Origin: Nibrella viscosa
GTDB lineage: Bacteria > Bacteroidota > Bacteroidia > Cytophagales > Spirosomataceae
NCBI RefSeq assembly: GCF_039541875.1
Contig: NZ_BAABHB010000020.1
Location: 13,401-77,400 of the forward strand
Reading direction: 5' to 3'
Length of the DNA: 64,000 bases
Part shown: positions 11,601 through 17,293 of the stretch, in pieces
How positions within the stretch are numbered: the stretch's first letter is position 1
Layout of the letters: each line of letters starts with the position of its first letter
Translations under genes and position numbers: made by a program
Notes under the pieces: generated by a model
The model's database searches: none
Told to the model about the DNA's origin: nothing
Seen by the model: only the letters and a program-made list of their open reading frames with translations

Positions 11601-13262
11601 TCAGCGGCCGGTTGCTCGGCTACGGCTTCGGCTCAGGTAACGGTAAATCCGCTACCAACGGCACCGGCGCTGGCCAGTGTAACGGCGGTGCAGGGTTCGC
11701 CGAGTGTGGTACTGTCAACGACAAGCTGCACCGGTACGCTGGTGTGGTCCGGTGCCGCAAGTGGTACAGGTAGTTCGATCACCGTCGCTACAACTACGCC
11801 GGGCAGCTATGTGTATAACGTACAATGCAAAGTAGGTGAGTGTCTGAGCAATCCGACTTCGGTAACCGTAACGGTTATATCGAAGCTTTCGGCAACCGCA
11901 TCGGCCAGCCCGGCTTCTATTTTCCCATACGAGTCTTCTAACCTGGTAGTAAATGCCGTTGCCGGTACAGCTCCGTATACGTACGTCTGGAACGGTCCCG
12001 GAACCATCACGAATGGAACTAGTGCTACGGCAACCGTTTCCGGTTTAACGGCAGGTGTGCAAACGTTTACGGTTGTGGTAACCGATGCCACCTCACCGGT
12101 CAGTCAGACCGTAGCGGTTCCGGTGAGTGTCACGGTCAACACGCCGGCGAATACGCCACCGGTTGCTTCGACTATTGCTAATCAGACGGCGACGGTAGGT
12201 GTGGCCTTCAGCATGAGCATACCGGCCTTTACCGATGCCGAAACGCCAAAATCGCTCGTTTACAGCACCTCCGTTTTACCGGATGGGCTAAGCTTCAACG
12301 CATCGAAGCTGACCATCAGCGGTACGCCGTCGGTAACGGGTATAACCTCCGTAACGGTAACGGCCACCGATCCGGGCGGCCTAACGGGCAGCGCCAGCTT
12401 TACGTTGAGCGTAGTGCCGGTTCCGAATACGCCACCGGTTGCTTCGACTATTGCCAGCCAGACGGCGACGGTGGGTGTGGCCTTCAGTATGAGCATACCG
12501 GCCTTTACCGATGCCGAAACGCCAAAATCGCTCGTTTACAGCACCTCCGTTTTACCGGATGGGCTAAGCTTCAACGCATCGAAGCTGACCATCAGCGGTA
12601 CGCCGTCGGTAACGGGTATAACCTCCGTAACGGTAACGGCCACCGATCCGGGCGGCCTAACGGGCAGCGCCAGCTTCAGCATTACGGTGAATCAGGGTAA
12701 CACGAGGCCCTATGTAGCGACACCGGTTTCCAATACCACCATTGCAGTGGGACAGTCGTACTCGTTGGATGTGACCAAGGTGTTTACAGATAACGAGACC
12801 CCGACCCAACTCAGCTATGGCGTGAGTGGCTTACCGAAGGGCTTAAGCTTCAGCACCAAAACGAACACCATCAGTGGAGCGCCTTCGGCAGTTGGGGTGT
12901 CGGTCATTACGCTGACGGCCACCGACCCCGGTAAGCTCTCGGGTACTACCAGCTTCACGCTGACGGTCGTTAGATCGGCAGGCCGCTTGGGTACGCCGGA
13001 GGTAGCCAGTGAGCTGGAGGTAACCACCCTGGGTAACCCGGTTCAGGATGAACTGACGGTGGCGATTCGCGGAGCAGAAGGTAAGTCGCTGCAACTGCGC
13101 CTTACCGATCTGCAGGGCAGAGTTATCGAAAGCCGCCATATTGAAAGTGCGGCAGACACCGAGCGGCAGACGTTCGATGTGCGCCGGCAGGCTACCGGTG
13201 TGCTGCTGCTACAGGCCATCACCGAGCAGCAGGTTAAGCTGATTAAATTAATGAAGCAGTAA
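2625..13262 (+). CDS. Giant secreted multidomain protein with two ExeM-type nuclease modules and a type IX sorting domain
   Basis: The 3545-residue product starts with a Sec signal peptide (about residues 1-27, ending SAWGQ). An N-terminal beta-rich domain follows, then several Ig-like repeats of the 'ANPTSL..FTATQG..S.SYTLTG' type. A lamin-tail-like domain lies at about 563-730. Then come two copies of an OB-fold plus endonuclease/exonuclease/phosphatase module resembling ExeM/NucH secreted nucleases. The nuclease parts span about 1125-1435 and 2212-2520. Both keep the motifs FNVLNYFN, LNEM-E/Q-NNG, NHWKSKG, GDLNAYA-x-EDP and SDHDPV, so both look catalytically competent. Between them lies a second beta-sandwich domain (about 1646-1813). 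Ig/PKD-type repeats and three putative-Ig cadherin-like repeats (TISGTPSVTG) follow. The last ~80 residues (NPVQDELTVAI ... LQGRV ... KLIKLMKQ) look like a type IX secretion C-terminal domain, implying cell-surface attachment or release. Likely role: degrading extracellular nucleic acid for nutrients or biofilm turnover. The two-nuclease layout is unusual. Confidence 0.88.
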   Translation: MTNNLQTFNKLLLWLAILVPLGSAWGQTPVPLASQPNLTYAENFSDIANWTNGFASGTGANRFGSVLPSGTATIPDPTKTTTASTSFVTGSTGGVQKGTGNIVLLSTGATDNTSSVAFDFFIDFTGLKAGNLSFDAATVFNSIGDRKGTVKVYASKDGITYTDLNANYVATNNVAGSALVSVSIPGTLDNTATVRFRFYYYNGTGGTTGSRPKISIDNLTVTGDIVSVTPTLTTTPNALTGLAATQGTASNAKSYTLTGSNLENTPVSVNATSGIELSTNGGSTFTTDPLSLTPTSGNLSQVIHARLANTVAAGPFSGTITHTANSTLTASVTLSGQVNPANVPTLLANPTALNGFSTTQGTPSTLQSYTLTGSYLSNLISVSAPNGFEVSSGSDANTFASATTLPAEGGVVYVRLSGASVGSFSGAITNTSGTTSTTISASGQVNEQSALTALPSSLTNFTALTGTNSAQQVYTLTGSNLTASVSVSAPAGFEVSADGSTFATSTTVAQVSGAVSQTIAVRLASSATPASYSGTITNLSGTASANVAVSGSVSASVTPTSAGTIVISQVYGGGGNAGATYKNDFIELFNRGGSPVDVTGWSVQYAGATGTGSWQVTPLSGTIQPGKYYLIQQAAGNGGTTDLPTPDVIANVAMAAGSGKVALVKSTTPLSGSCATGVNVVDFVGYGSANCAETSPTASLTNTTAAIRKNNGYTDTDNNANDFEVGAPTPRGSLPSITATPNSLTGANGLTYIEGTGPASKTLAVVAGSLNAESGSITASSSSTALTVSPATLPFSNSALVGGQVTVQLAAGLPAGTYSGTITLTGGGATQTVPVSATVNAQPTTITFIHDIQGSGSTFNTAFGGTRTIEGVVTRTFTGATKLNGFYVQEEDSDADTDPATSEGIFVFDPTGSFSVSEGDKVRVTGTVAEFTSSSNGVSSSLTQLGNLSSVTKTGTASLPTAVTVTLPIGSVSDLERYEGMLVNMRAASGNLAVTEYFQLGRYGQVVLSATGASDVPGTDARLDQYTQFSTPSVPGYTAYLAEVAKRKIILDDGSTTQNPDPIIFGRGGQPLSASNTLRGGDQVESITAVLDERLEGYRLQTTTGVNFLPTNERPTTPAEVGGTLKVAGFNVLNYFNDLDSNPASGQPLVTYNGITFEPRGAETPEEFTRQRTKLVQAITLSGADVMALNEMENNGFGPASAIQDLVNGLNTATAPGTYTFVNSGYISTDAITVAMIYKPAKVTPVGTPASLSTSAAFSRVGRQPLAQTFRENATNEVFTVVANHWKSKGSSAGGVGDTDKGDGQGASNGTRTQQAQDLVDWLNTKPTGTADPDYLILGDLNAYALEDPVKALEQGGYTNLVPNTSYSYVFDGFVGALDHALGSASLTAQVTGKTKWHINADEPSVLDYNTNFKTVGLIASLYNPDQFRTSDHDPVLIGLALTSPVTALSLNVTANPTTLLTSGTTSLSATVTGGTGPYNYIFSGPGNIIQNQNTATVTNLTAGVQTFTVTVADATTPTSQTISATVSVTVTDVPVATLSANPTSLTSFTATQGNPSASQSYTLTAANLTALVSVSAPAGVVVSTDNSSFTSSLTLPQSTTSAVIYARLTGFSSGTISGAITNVSGSATATVAVSGTVSATTTPPAAATLATWTFEGDVNTPTTVAANTSAGNAAFGTGVTSVTYVGGSPGRAYTAAGWSASTSVVTSDNDYLEFTVAPAANYTLDLTTITVAMQRSGTGPANVALRSSADDYASNIGNVASPGNGSFANASFTLTGLTNRTSPTTFRLYGYGSTGTGGTLRFDNLTVIGTVNSAGPPVATLTASPVSLTGANGLSYVEGNGPASKTLSISGSNLNAESGDITASSSSTALTVSPATLPFSNSALVGGQVTVQLAAGLPAGTYSGTITLTGGGATQTVPVSGTVVSSQVTITLIHDIQGSGSTFNTAFGGTRTIEGVVTRTFTGATKLNGFYVQEEDSDADTDPATSEGIFVFDPTGSFSVSEGDKVRVTGIVAEFTSSSNGVSSSLTQLGNLSSVTKTGTASLPTAVTVTLPVGSVSDLERYEGMLVNMRAASGNLAVTEYFQLGRYGQVVLSATGASDVPGTDARLDQYTQFSTPSVPGYTAYLAEVAKRKIILDDGSTTQNPDPIIFGRGGQPLSASNTLRGGDQVESITAVLDERLEGYRLQTTNGADANFQPTNPRPANPPVVGGTLKAGSFNVLNYFNTFGTASFTKCDGGSIAGRGATNQTEFTRQRDKVIGAIINSGVDVMGLNEMQNNGFGSNSAIQDLINGLNAVAGANSYTFVNSGCISSDAITVAIIYKPAKVTPLGASAAIPSNYGTGAFTAVGRRSLAQTFRDNTTNGVFTLVTNHWKSKGSSSGGAGDTDSGDGQSASNGTRTRQAQDLVSWLATRPTGTTDPDYLIVGDLNAYAKEDPLTTLENGGYTNLVPNTTYSYVFDGFVGALDHALGSSSLQGQVSGADKWHINADEPIVLDYNTENKSAGQISSLYSAAPYRASDHDPVIIGLNLTSPATALTLVASANPTTLLTSGTTSLSATVTGGTAPYSYSFTGPGTLNASGNTATVSGLTTGVQTFTVTASDATTPTSQTISATVSITVNAAPISSLTATATPGAICTSGTTNLSVSVSGGTAPYTYAWSGPGTIANNTSANTTVSNLVTTGANVFTIVVTDKNGQTATTTATVTVNALPVASVTPSSATICQGQSATLTAAEGASYLWSNGATTQVISATATGTYSVTISTPAGCSATASAQVTVNPLPTAPALASVTAVQGSPSVVLSTTSCTGTLVWSGAASGTGSSITVSTATPGSYVYNVQCKVGECLSNPTSATVTITPAPISSLTATATPNAVCVGGTATLTVSVSGGQVPYTYAWSGAGTITNASSATATVASLTATGANVFTVLVTDANSQTATTTATVTVNALPVASVTPSSVTVCQGQSATLTASGGGSYLWSTGATTATISAMATGTYSVTVTSAAGCSATASAQVTVNPLPTAPALASVTAVQGSPSVVLSTTSCTGTLVWSGAASGTGSSITVATTTPGSYVYNVQCKVGECLSNPTSVTVTVISKLSATASASPASIFPYESSNLVVNAVAGTAPYTYVWNGPGTITNGTSATATVSGLTAGVQTFTVVVTDATSPVSQTVAVPVSVTVNTPANTPPVASTIANQTATVGVAFSMSIPAFTDAETPKSLVYSTSVLPDGLSFNASKLTISGTPSVTGITSVTVTATDPGGLTGSASFTLSVVPVPNTPPVASTIASQTATVGVAFSMSIPAFTDAETPKSLVYSTSVLPDGLSFNASKLTISGTPSVTGITSVTVTATDPGGLTGSASFSITVNQGNTRPYVATPVSNTTIAVGQSYSLDVTKVFTDNETPTQLSYGVSGLPKGLSFSTKTNTISGAPSAVGVSVITLTATDPGKLSGTTSFTLTVVRSAGRLGTPEVASELEVTTLGNPVQDELTVAIRGAEGKSLQLRLTDLQGRVIESRHIESAADTERQTFDVRRQATGVLLLQAITEQQVKLIKLMKQ
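4958..5937 (+). repeat. Long intragenic direct repeat, copy 1
   Basis: About 980 bases, nearly identical to 8213-9192 at a constant offset of 3255 bases. It encodes the end of an Ig-like domain and the whole OB-like domain in front of the first nuclease. The few differences are mostly silent, so the duplication is recent or kept alike by gene conversion. Confidence 0.93.
8213..9192 (+). repeat. Long intragenic direct repeat, copy 2
   Basis: Second copy of 4958-5937, preceding the second nuclease module. Similarity falls sharply after the shared block: the nuclease domains themselves are clearly diverged, although their active-site motifs are the same. Confidence 0.93.
10909..11789 (+). repeat. 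Direct repeat pair inside the Ig-like region (702-base period)
   Basis: About 178 bases starting at 10909 recur at 11611 almost unchanged (offset 702 bases, 234 residues). They encode the PLPTAPALASVTAVQGSPSV stretch and the Cys-containing segment after it. The repeat unit spans a pair of Ig-like domains. Confidence 0.88.
12150..12683 (+). repeat. Tandem pair of cadherin-like domain repeats (276-base period)
   Basis: Two adjacent 276-base units (12150-12425 and 12426-12683) are almost identical and encode 92-residue putative-Ig domains (TPPVASTIA, GLSFNASKLTISGTPS). A third, diverged domain of the same kind follows. Confidence 0.9.
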
Positions 13263-13290
13263 CCCCCGGCAGCGGTTTAGATGCCGAAAA

Positions 13291-13325
13291 AAGCCCCACT
13301 TCAAGCAGGAGTGGGGCTTTTGTTT
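13291..13325 (+). terminator. Terminator of the giant gene
   Basis: AAGCCCCACT and AGTGGGGCTT form a 10-base stem with a nine-base loop, followed by TTTGTTTTG. It sits 28 bases after the stop codon. Confidence 0.88.
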
Positions 13326-13396
13326 TGTCGCCTTCGGCAAAACACTTTTCCGATACGCCGGTTTTGTGGTAAGTTGCAACGCATTTCTTTACAACC

Positions 13397-13639
13397 ATGT
13401 GGCAGGAAAAAGATAACAAACTCACCCGCGCCTTTACCTTTGCCGATTTCAGCGAAGCCTTTGCGTTTATGACCCGCGTGGCCCTGCTCGCCGAAAAGAT
13501 GAATCATCACCCCTGGTGGTCGAACGTCTACAACAAGGTAAGCATCGAACTGAACACACACGATGCGGGCAATATTGTCACCGACAAAGACCGTAAACTG
13601 GCGGAGGCCATTGACCTGCTGCTGGAAGAACGCGAGTAA
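13397..13639 (+). CDS. 4a-hydroxytetrahydrobiopterin dehydratase (PCD/DCoH family)
   Basis: This 80-residue protein is slightly shorter than the usual ~95-110 residues of the pterin-4a-carbinolamine dehydratase family. The family core is complete: FAFMTRVALLAEKMNHHPWW, then SNVYNKVSIELNTHDAGN, including the two active-site His residues of the HHPxW motif. The enzyme dehydrates 4a-hydroxytetrahydrobiopterin formed by aromatic amino acid hydroxylases. Its stop codon directly abuts the rsmI start (TAA then ATG), so the two are probably co-transcribed. No hydroxylase gene is in the window. Confidence 0.9.
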   Translation: MWQEKDNKLTRAFTFADFSEAFAFMTRVALLAEKMNHHPWWSNVYNKVSIELNTHDAGNIVTDKDRKLAEAIDLLLEERE

Positions 13640-14371
13640 ATGAAACTATACCTTGTACCCACCCCCATCGGGAACCTCGAAGACATTACCCTCCGGGCAA
13701 TAAACATCCTCAAAGAGGCCGACGCCATTCTGGCCGAAGACACCCGCACGTCGGGCGTGCTGCTCAAACACCTAGGTATCAGCAAACCGCTGCATAGCTA
13801 CCATATCTTCAATGAACACCAAACGGTGCAGCGGATCGTTAACCAGATCAAGAGCGGCAAAACCATCGCGCTGGTCTCCGATGCCGGCACACCGGCCATT
13901 TCCGACCCTGGTTTTCTGCTGGTGCGGGAATGCCTCAGGAACGAGATACCCGTGGAGTGCCTGCCCGGCCCGACCGCTTTTGTACCGGCCCTGGTTAACT
14001 CCGGTCTGCCCGCCGACCGATTCACCTTTGAAGGCTTTCTGCCGCACAAAAAAGGCCGCCAGACCCGCCTGCAGGAGCTCGCGCAGGAGGAGCGGACGAT
14101 GATCTTTTACGAATCGCCCCACCGGCTGCTGAAAACGCTGGAACAGTTTGCCCAGTATTTTGGCTCCGACCGATTGGCGAGTGTGTCGCGTGAGTTAACT
14201 AAAGTTTATGAAGAGACCGTACGGGGCACGTTGCCCGAAATAATTGCTTACTTTGCCGAAAAAACGATTAAAGGTGAACTTGTCATTGTTGTTCAGGGAA
14301 AAGAACCGGAAAAAGGAAAACGCAAACGCGACCGCTCTACCGCCGACGTGGAGGAAGATGAAGATGAATAA
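13640..14371 (+). CDS. rsmI: 16S rRNA (cytidine-1402 2'-O)-methyltransferase
   Basis: This 243-residue protein belongs to the tetrapyrrole-methylase fold and methylates the ribose of C1402 in 16S rRNA. Family blocks are clear: LYLVPTPIGNLEDITLRAI at the N-terminus, AEDTRTSGVLLKHLGI, ALVSDAGTPAISDPGF, CLPGPTAFVPALVNSGLP, FEGFLPHKKGRQ and FYESPHRLLKTL. The C-terminal extension is short, and the last ~20 residues are highly charged (Lys/Arg then Asp/Glu). The start is the ATG directly following the dehydratase stop. The stop overlaps the start of the downstream DUF4105 gene, indicating translational coupling. Confidence 0.96.
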   Translation: MKLYLVPTPIGNLEDITLRAINILKEADAILAEDTRTSGVLLKHLGISKPLHSYHIFNEHQTVQRIVNQIKSGKTIALVSDAGTPAISDPGFLLVRECLRNEIPVECLPGPTAFVPALVNSGLPADRFTFEGFLPHKKGRQTRLQELAQEERTMIFYESPHRLLKTLEQFAQYFGSDRLASVSRELTKVYEETVRGTLPEIIAYFAEKTIKGELVIVVQGKEPEKGKRKRDRSTADVEEDEDE

Positions 14372-15569
14372 ACACCTTTTGTTCATTATTTATTGTTCCT
14401 TATTCATTACAACTTTGTCGGTTGCCCAGCCGCTCTCCCCCTCGGCCCGCGTCAGCCTGATCACCGTATCGCCGGGTGCCGAACTGTATTCGTCGTTTGG
14501 CCACACCGCCATTCGCATCTACGACCCCGCCAACGGCCTCGATAAGGTGTACAACTACGGCACCTTCGATTTCCGGACCGAAAACTTTTACCTGAAGTTT
14601 TTGCAGGGCACGCTCCCTTACCAGCTCTCGGTAGCGGATATGTCGTCTATGGTCTACGGCTCGCAGTACGAAAACCGGTCGGTGAAGGAGCAGGTGCTGA
14701 ACCTCTCTCCTACGCAGCGGCAACGGCTGTCGGACCTGCTGGAGACGAATTATTTGCCCGAAAACCGCTCGTACCGCTATAAGTTTTACTACGATAATTG
14801 TTCGAGCCGCCCGCGTGACATTATCCTCAAAGCAGCCGCCGACAGTATTAAGTTATCGAAATCGTTTAATCTGGGCACCAAATCGTTCCGGGAGTGGATG
14901 AACGATTACCTGGGCAATCAGCCCTGGGCGCGTTTTGGCATGAATGTAGGACTGGGTCGCCCGGCCGACGAAACGGCCTCGGATTACCAGGAAATGTTTC
15001 TGCCCGAGAACCTGTACCAGCAATTTGCCCATGCCACTATTTTGCAACCCGACGGACAACCGGCTCCGCTGGTGACGGTTGATCAGACGGTGTTTCAGGC
15101 CATTCGCGCCGAACCGTTGCCGATTCCATTCTACGCAACGCCTGAGTTTGTGTTTGGGCTTCTACTGCTGCTCGTTTGCATTCTGACGGGTCGTCAGCTT
15201 ATGCGGCAACAGCCCGGCTATTGGATCGATCACCTGCTGTTTGGCTTTGCGGGTGTCTGCGGCTGGATTCTGCTGCTGCTATGGGTAGCCACCGACCACG
15301 GTGTTACGGCCTGGAATCCCTCGCTGGTGTGGCTGCCGCCTTTCCATATGCCCTTGATTTTCTGGGCTACGCAGCCGGGTCATCCCAGACGCACCATCAA
15401 CTATTTCCGGCTGACGTTTGCGCTGGCCCTGATTTCGCTGATTCTGTACGGAGCCAACGTGCCGGGGCAGGCCGACTCGCTGTTCATCCTAACGCTGCTG
15501 GTCCGCTGCGCCTACCATATGTTTATCAAGCACAAAGCCCCTCAGGCGGTGCTGACCAGTGCCGCCTGA
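14364..15569 (+). CDS. DUF4105 family membrane protein
   Basis: The start is taken at the ATG at 14364 (another lies at 14358), which overlaps the rsmI stop and puts a signal peptide at the N-terminus (hydrophobic stretch, then SVAQP). Residues ~25-300 match the DUF4105 family: ISLITVSPGAELYSSFGHTAIRI-like opening, YNYGTFDF, and a KFYYDNCSSRPRDI block, whose His, Cys and Asn pattern is reminiscent of NlpC/P60-like or LRAT-like folds (inference). Three or four membrane helices occupy the C-terminal third. The 401-residue length is usual for Bacteroidota homologues. The function is not established. It probably sits in the inner membrane with its domain outside the cytoplasm. Confidence 0.85.
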   Translation: MNKHLLFIIYCSLFITTLSVAQPLSPSARVSLITVSPGAELYSSFGHTAIRIYDPANGLDKVYNYGTFDFRTENFYLKFLQGTLPYQLSVADMSSMVYGSQYENRSVKEQVLNLSPTQRQRLSDLLETNYLPENRSYRYKFYYDNCSSRPRDIILKAAADSIKLSKSFNLGTKSFREWMNDYLGNQPWARFGMNVGLGRPADETASDYQEMFLPENLYQQFAHATILQPDGQPAPLVTVDQTVFQAIRAEPLPIPFYATPEFVFGLLLLLVCILTGRQLMRQQPGYWIDHLLFGFAGVCGWILLLLWVATDHGVTAWNPSLVWLPPFHMPLIFWATQPGHPRRTINYFRLTFALALISLILYGANVPGQADSLFILTLLVRCAYHMFIKHKAPQAVLTSAA

Positions 15570-15586
15570 GTCCCAACCACTTTTTT

Positions 15587-16387
15587 ATGAACGACCTGAA
15601 TTCGCTGACGCAACAGATTAGTACCATTTCCAAACAGGCCGGGGCGTTTATCCGGCAGGAACGGCTCTCCTTCAGTCAGGAAGCCGTCGAGTATAAAGAC
15701 GTCAATAACCTGGTGTCGTACGTTGATAAGGAAGCCGAGGTGCAGTTGGTCGAGAGCCTGAGCAAGCTGCTGCCCGAAGCCGGCTTCATCACTGAAGAAG
15801 GCACCACCGGGCAACTCGCCGACCGCAACGGCCTGAACTGGGTGATTGACCCGCTCGACGGCACGGCCAATTTCATCCATAATGTCCCTATGTTCTGCGT
15901 CAGTGTGGGCCTCATCGACAAGGGTAAAACCATTGCCGGGGCAGTGTACGACATCAACCGCGACGAGTGCTACTCGGCCTACGAAGACGGAGGAGCCTGG
16001 CGCAACGGGCAGCGCATCCGGGTGTCGCCCGTCAAAACGCTGAACGAGAGTATGCTGGCTACGGGCTTTCCGTACACCCGCTTCGACCGGATGCACCGCT
16101 ACCTCAAGATCCTGGAGACGCTCATGCAGAAAACCCACGGCCTGCGCCGGATGGGCTCGGCCGCCCTCGACCTGGCCTACGTAGCCTGCGGCCGGTTTGA
16201 AGCCTTTTACGAATTCAATCTCAACTCCTGGGATATGGCCGCCGGCGTTTTGCTGGTGAAAGAAGCCGGCGGCATTGTCACCGACTTCCACGGGGGCGAC
16301 GAATTCCTTTTCCGGGGCGACGTCATTGCCGGCTGCGCCATGCAACCCGAGCTGCTGGAGGAGATACGGAGTTTTTGGGAAGATTAG
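15587..16387 (+). CDS. Inositol monophosphatase family protein
   Basis: The start is set at the ATG at 15587, 17 bases after the DUF4105 stop; the longer open frame would run through that gene. The 266-residue protein has all the metal and phosphate motifs of the inositol monophosphatase/SuhB family: the metal-binding Glu in FITEEGT, WVIDPLDGTANFIHN, and WDMAAGVLLVKEAGG near the C-terminus. It should hydrolyse a sugar or inositol phosphate using two or three Mg2+ ions. The substrate cannot be read from the sequence; bacterial members also act on fructose-1,6-bisphosphate, PAP or NADP. Confidence 0.93.
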   Translation: MNDLNSLTQQISTISKQAGAFIRQERLSFSQEAVEYKDVNNLVSYVDKEAEVQLVESLSKLLPEAGFITEEGTTGQLADRNGLNWVIDPLDGTANFIHNVPMFCVSVGLIDKGKTIAGAVYDINRDECYSAYEDGGAWRNGQRIRVSPVKTLNESMLATGFPYTRFDRMHRYLKILETLMQKTHGLRRMGSAALDLAYVACGRFEAFYEFNLNSWDMAAGVLLVKEAGGIVTDFHGGDEFLFRGDVIAGCAMQPELLEEIRSFWED

Positions 16388-16391
16388 TTTT

Positions 16392-16470
16392 TGTTTCAAG
16401 TTTCAGGTTCCAAGTTTCAAGTTGTTGGCTGACTCCTTAACTTGGAACCTGAAACCTGAAACTTGAAACA
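16392..16470. repeat. Intergenic inverted short-word repeat (TTTCAGGTTCCAAG words)
   Basis: TGTTTCAAGTTTCAGGTT on the left is matched by AACCTGAAACTTGAAACA on the right, with an extra repeat of AACCTGAAA and the word CTTGGAACCTG in the right arm. It can fold into a long hairpin between two genes. The same words recur at 30774-30830. Confidence 0.75.
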
Positions 16471-16473
16471 GCC

Positions 16474-17022
16474 ATGCAGGACATCGATATTCTCCGCTAC
16501 CCGATCGGGAAATTTGCGCCGGCTCAGACCTATACGTTTGAGCAGACAGAAAAAGCCATTGAGCAGATTGCGCACCTGCCGAAGAAGCTCACCGACCTGG
16601 TGGGCAAATGGGGCGACGAACGGCTGGATACCCCCTACCGGCCCGACGGCTGGACCGTCCGGATGCTGGTTCACCACATTACCGACAGCCACATCAACGC
16701 CTATGTGCGCACCAAACTGGCCTTGACGGAAGACAATCCGACCATTAAACCCTACAAAGAGGGCGAGTGGGCCAAACTGCCCGATTCACTGCTTAGCATT
16801 GCCCCCTCGCTGGTGATTCTGAGTAACCTGCACCTGCGCTGGGCTACCATTCTGGAGTCGCTGTCGGAAAAGGACCTGCAACGTACCTATCATCATCCCG
16901 AAAACGGACGCGAGTTTTCGCTGCATCAGGTCATAGCCCTGTACGCCTGGCATGGCGAACACCACTACCAGCACATTTATCAGCTGGCCACCCGGAACAA
17001 TTGGCTGGAGCACGTAGTTTAG
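16474..17022 (+). CDS. DinB-like YfiT/BstA family protein (putative bacillithiol S-transferase or metal-dependent hydrolase)
   Basis: The 182-residue product has the four-helix DinB fold with the YfiT-type histidine triad. The first His lies in MLVHHITDSHINAY and the other two in WHGEHHYQHI, matching the His-x3-His metal site. YfiT of Bacillus was described as a metal-dependent hydrolase, and the related BstA transfers bacillithiol to electrophiles. Which reaction this protein performs is not shown here. Length and motif order are normal. The gene lies alone between a repeat hairpin and a small membrane-protein gene. Confidence 0.85.
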   Translation: MQDIDILRYPIGKFAPAQTYTFEQTEKAIEQIAHLPKKLTDLVGKWGDERLDTPYRPDGWTVRMLVHHITDSHINAYVRTKLALTEDNPTIKPYKEGEWAKLPDSLLSIAPSLVILSNLHLRWATILESLSEKDLQRTYHHPENGREFSLHQVIALYAWHGEHHYQHIYQLATRNNWLEHVV

Positions 17023-17085
17023 TATAGGCTGCCGATACTATGTTAGTATAATCATACCCGGTAGCCGGGGTAATTACGCGTTTTC

Positions 17086-17259
17086 ATGCTGGAACAGATC
17101 ATAATAGGACTTGTGTTTCTGGCTGCGCTGGCTTTTCTGGGCCGGCGGGTATGGAAAAGCTTTTTTACCAAAAAAGCCGGTTGCGCAAAAGGGTGCGGAT
17201 GCGATACGGATACCCCCGTTCGTGCGGTCAGGCAATCCGGTAAAGCGTCGGCCTGGTAG
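17086..17259 (+). CDS. Small FeoB-associated-type Cys-rich membrane protein
   Basis: The 57-residue product starts at the ATG at 17086. It has one N-terminal membrane helix (about residues 4-20), a basic stretch, and then KKAGCAKGCGCD with three Cys. This is the layout of the FeoB-associated Cys-rich membrane proteins, which usually sit next to the ferrous iron transporter FeoB. No feoB is seen here, so the name rests on the protein's own pattern. It lies in a frame different from the DUF4403 gene that follows. Confidence 0.65.
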   Translation: MLEQIIIGLVFLAALAFLGRRVWKSFFTKKAGCAKGCGCDTDTPVRAVRQSGKASAW

Positions 17260-17293
17260 GCTGCGTTTTATCTTTTTCCGATTTACTCAACGT

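Noticed and set aside
10909..12683. Regular DNA repeats resembling an array
   Set aside because: The units are long (276 and 702 bases), in frame, and encode protein domains. There are no short identical repeats with unique spacers, so this is not a CRISPR array.
2741..13139. Many antisense open frames (up to ~245 residues) opposite the giant surface gene
   Set aside because: They lie opposite a repeat-rich coding sequence whose low complexity keeps the reverse frames open. Their translations are biased (runs of Val, Pro, Ala) and duplicate with the DNA repeats.
15542..16399. Long minus-strand frame opposite the inositol monophosphatase gene
   Set aside because: The plus-strand gene has all family motifs. 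The opposite frame shows no motif and a mirror-type composition.
17111..17293. Upstream extension of the DUF4403 gene
   Set aside because: It overlaps the small Cys-rich gene in another frame, and the lipoprotein signal begins only at 17294.
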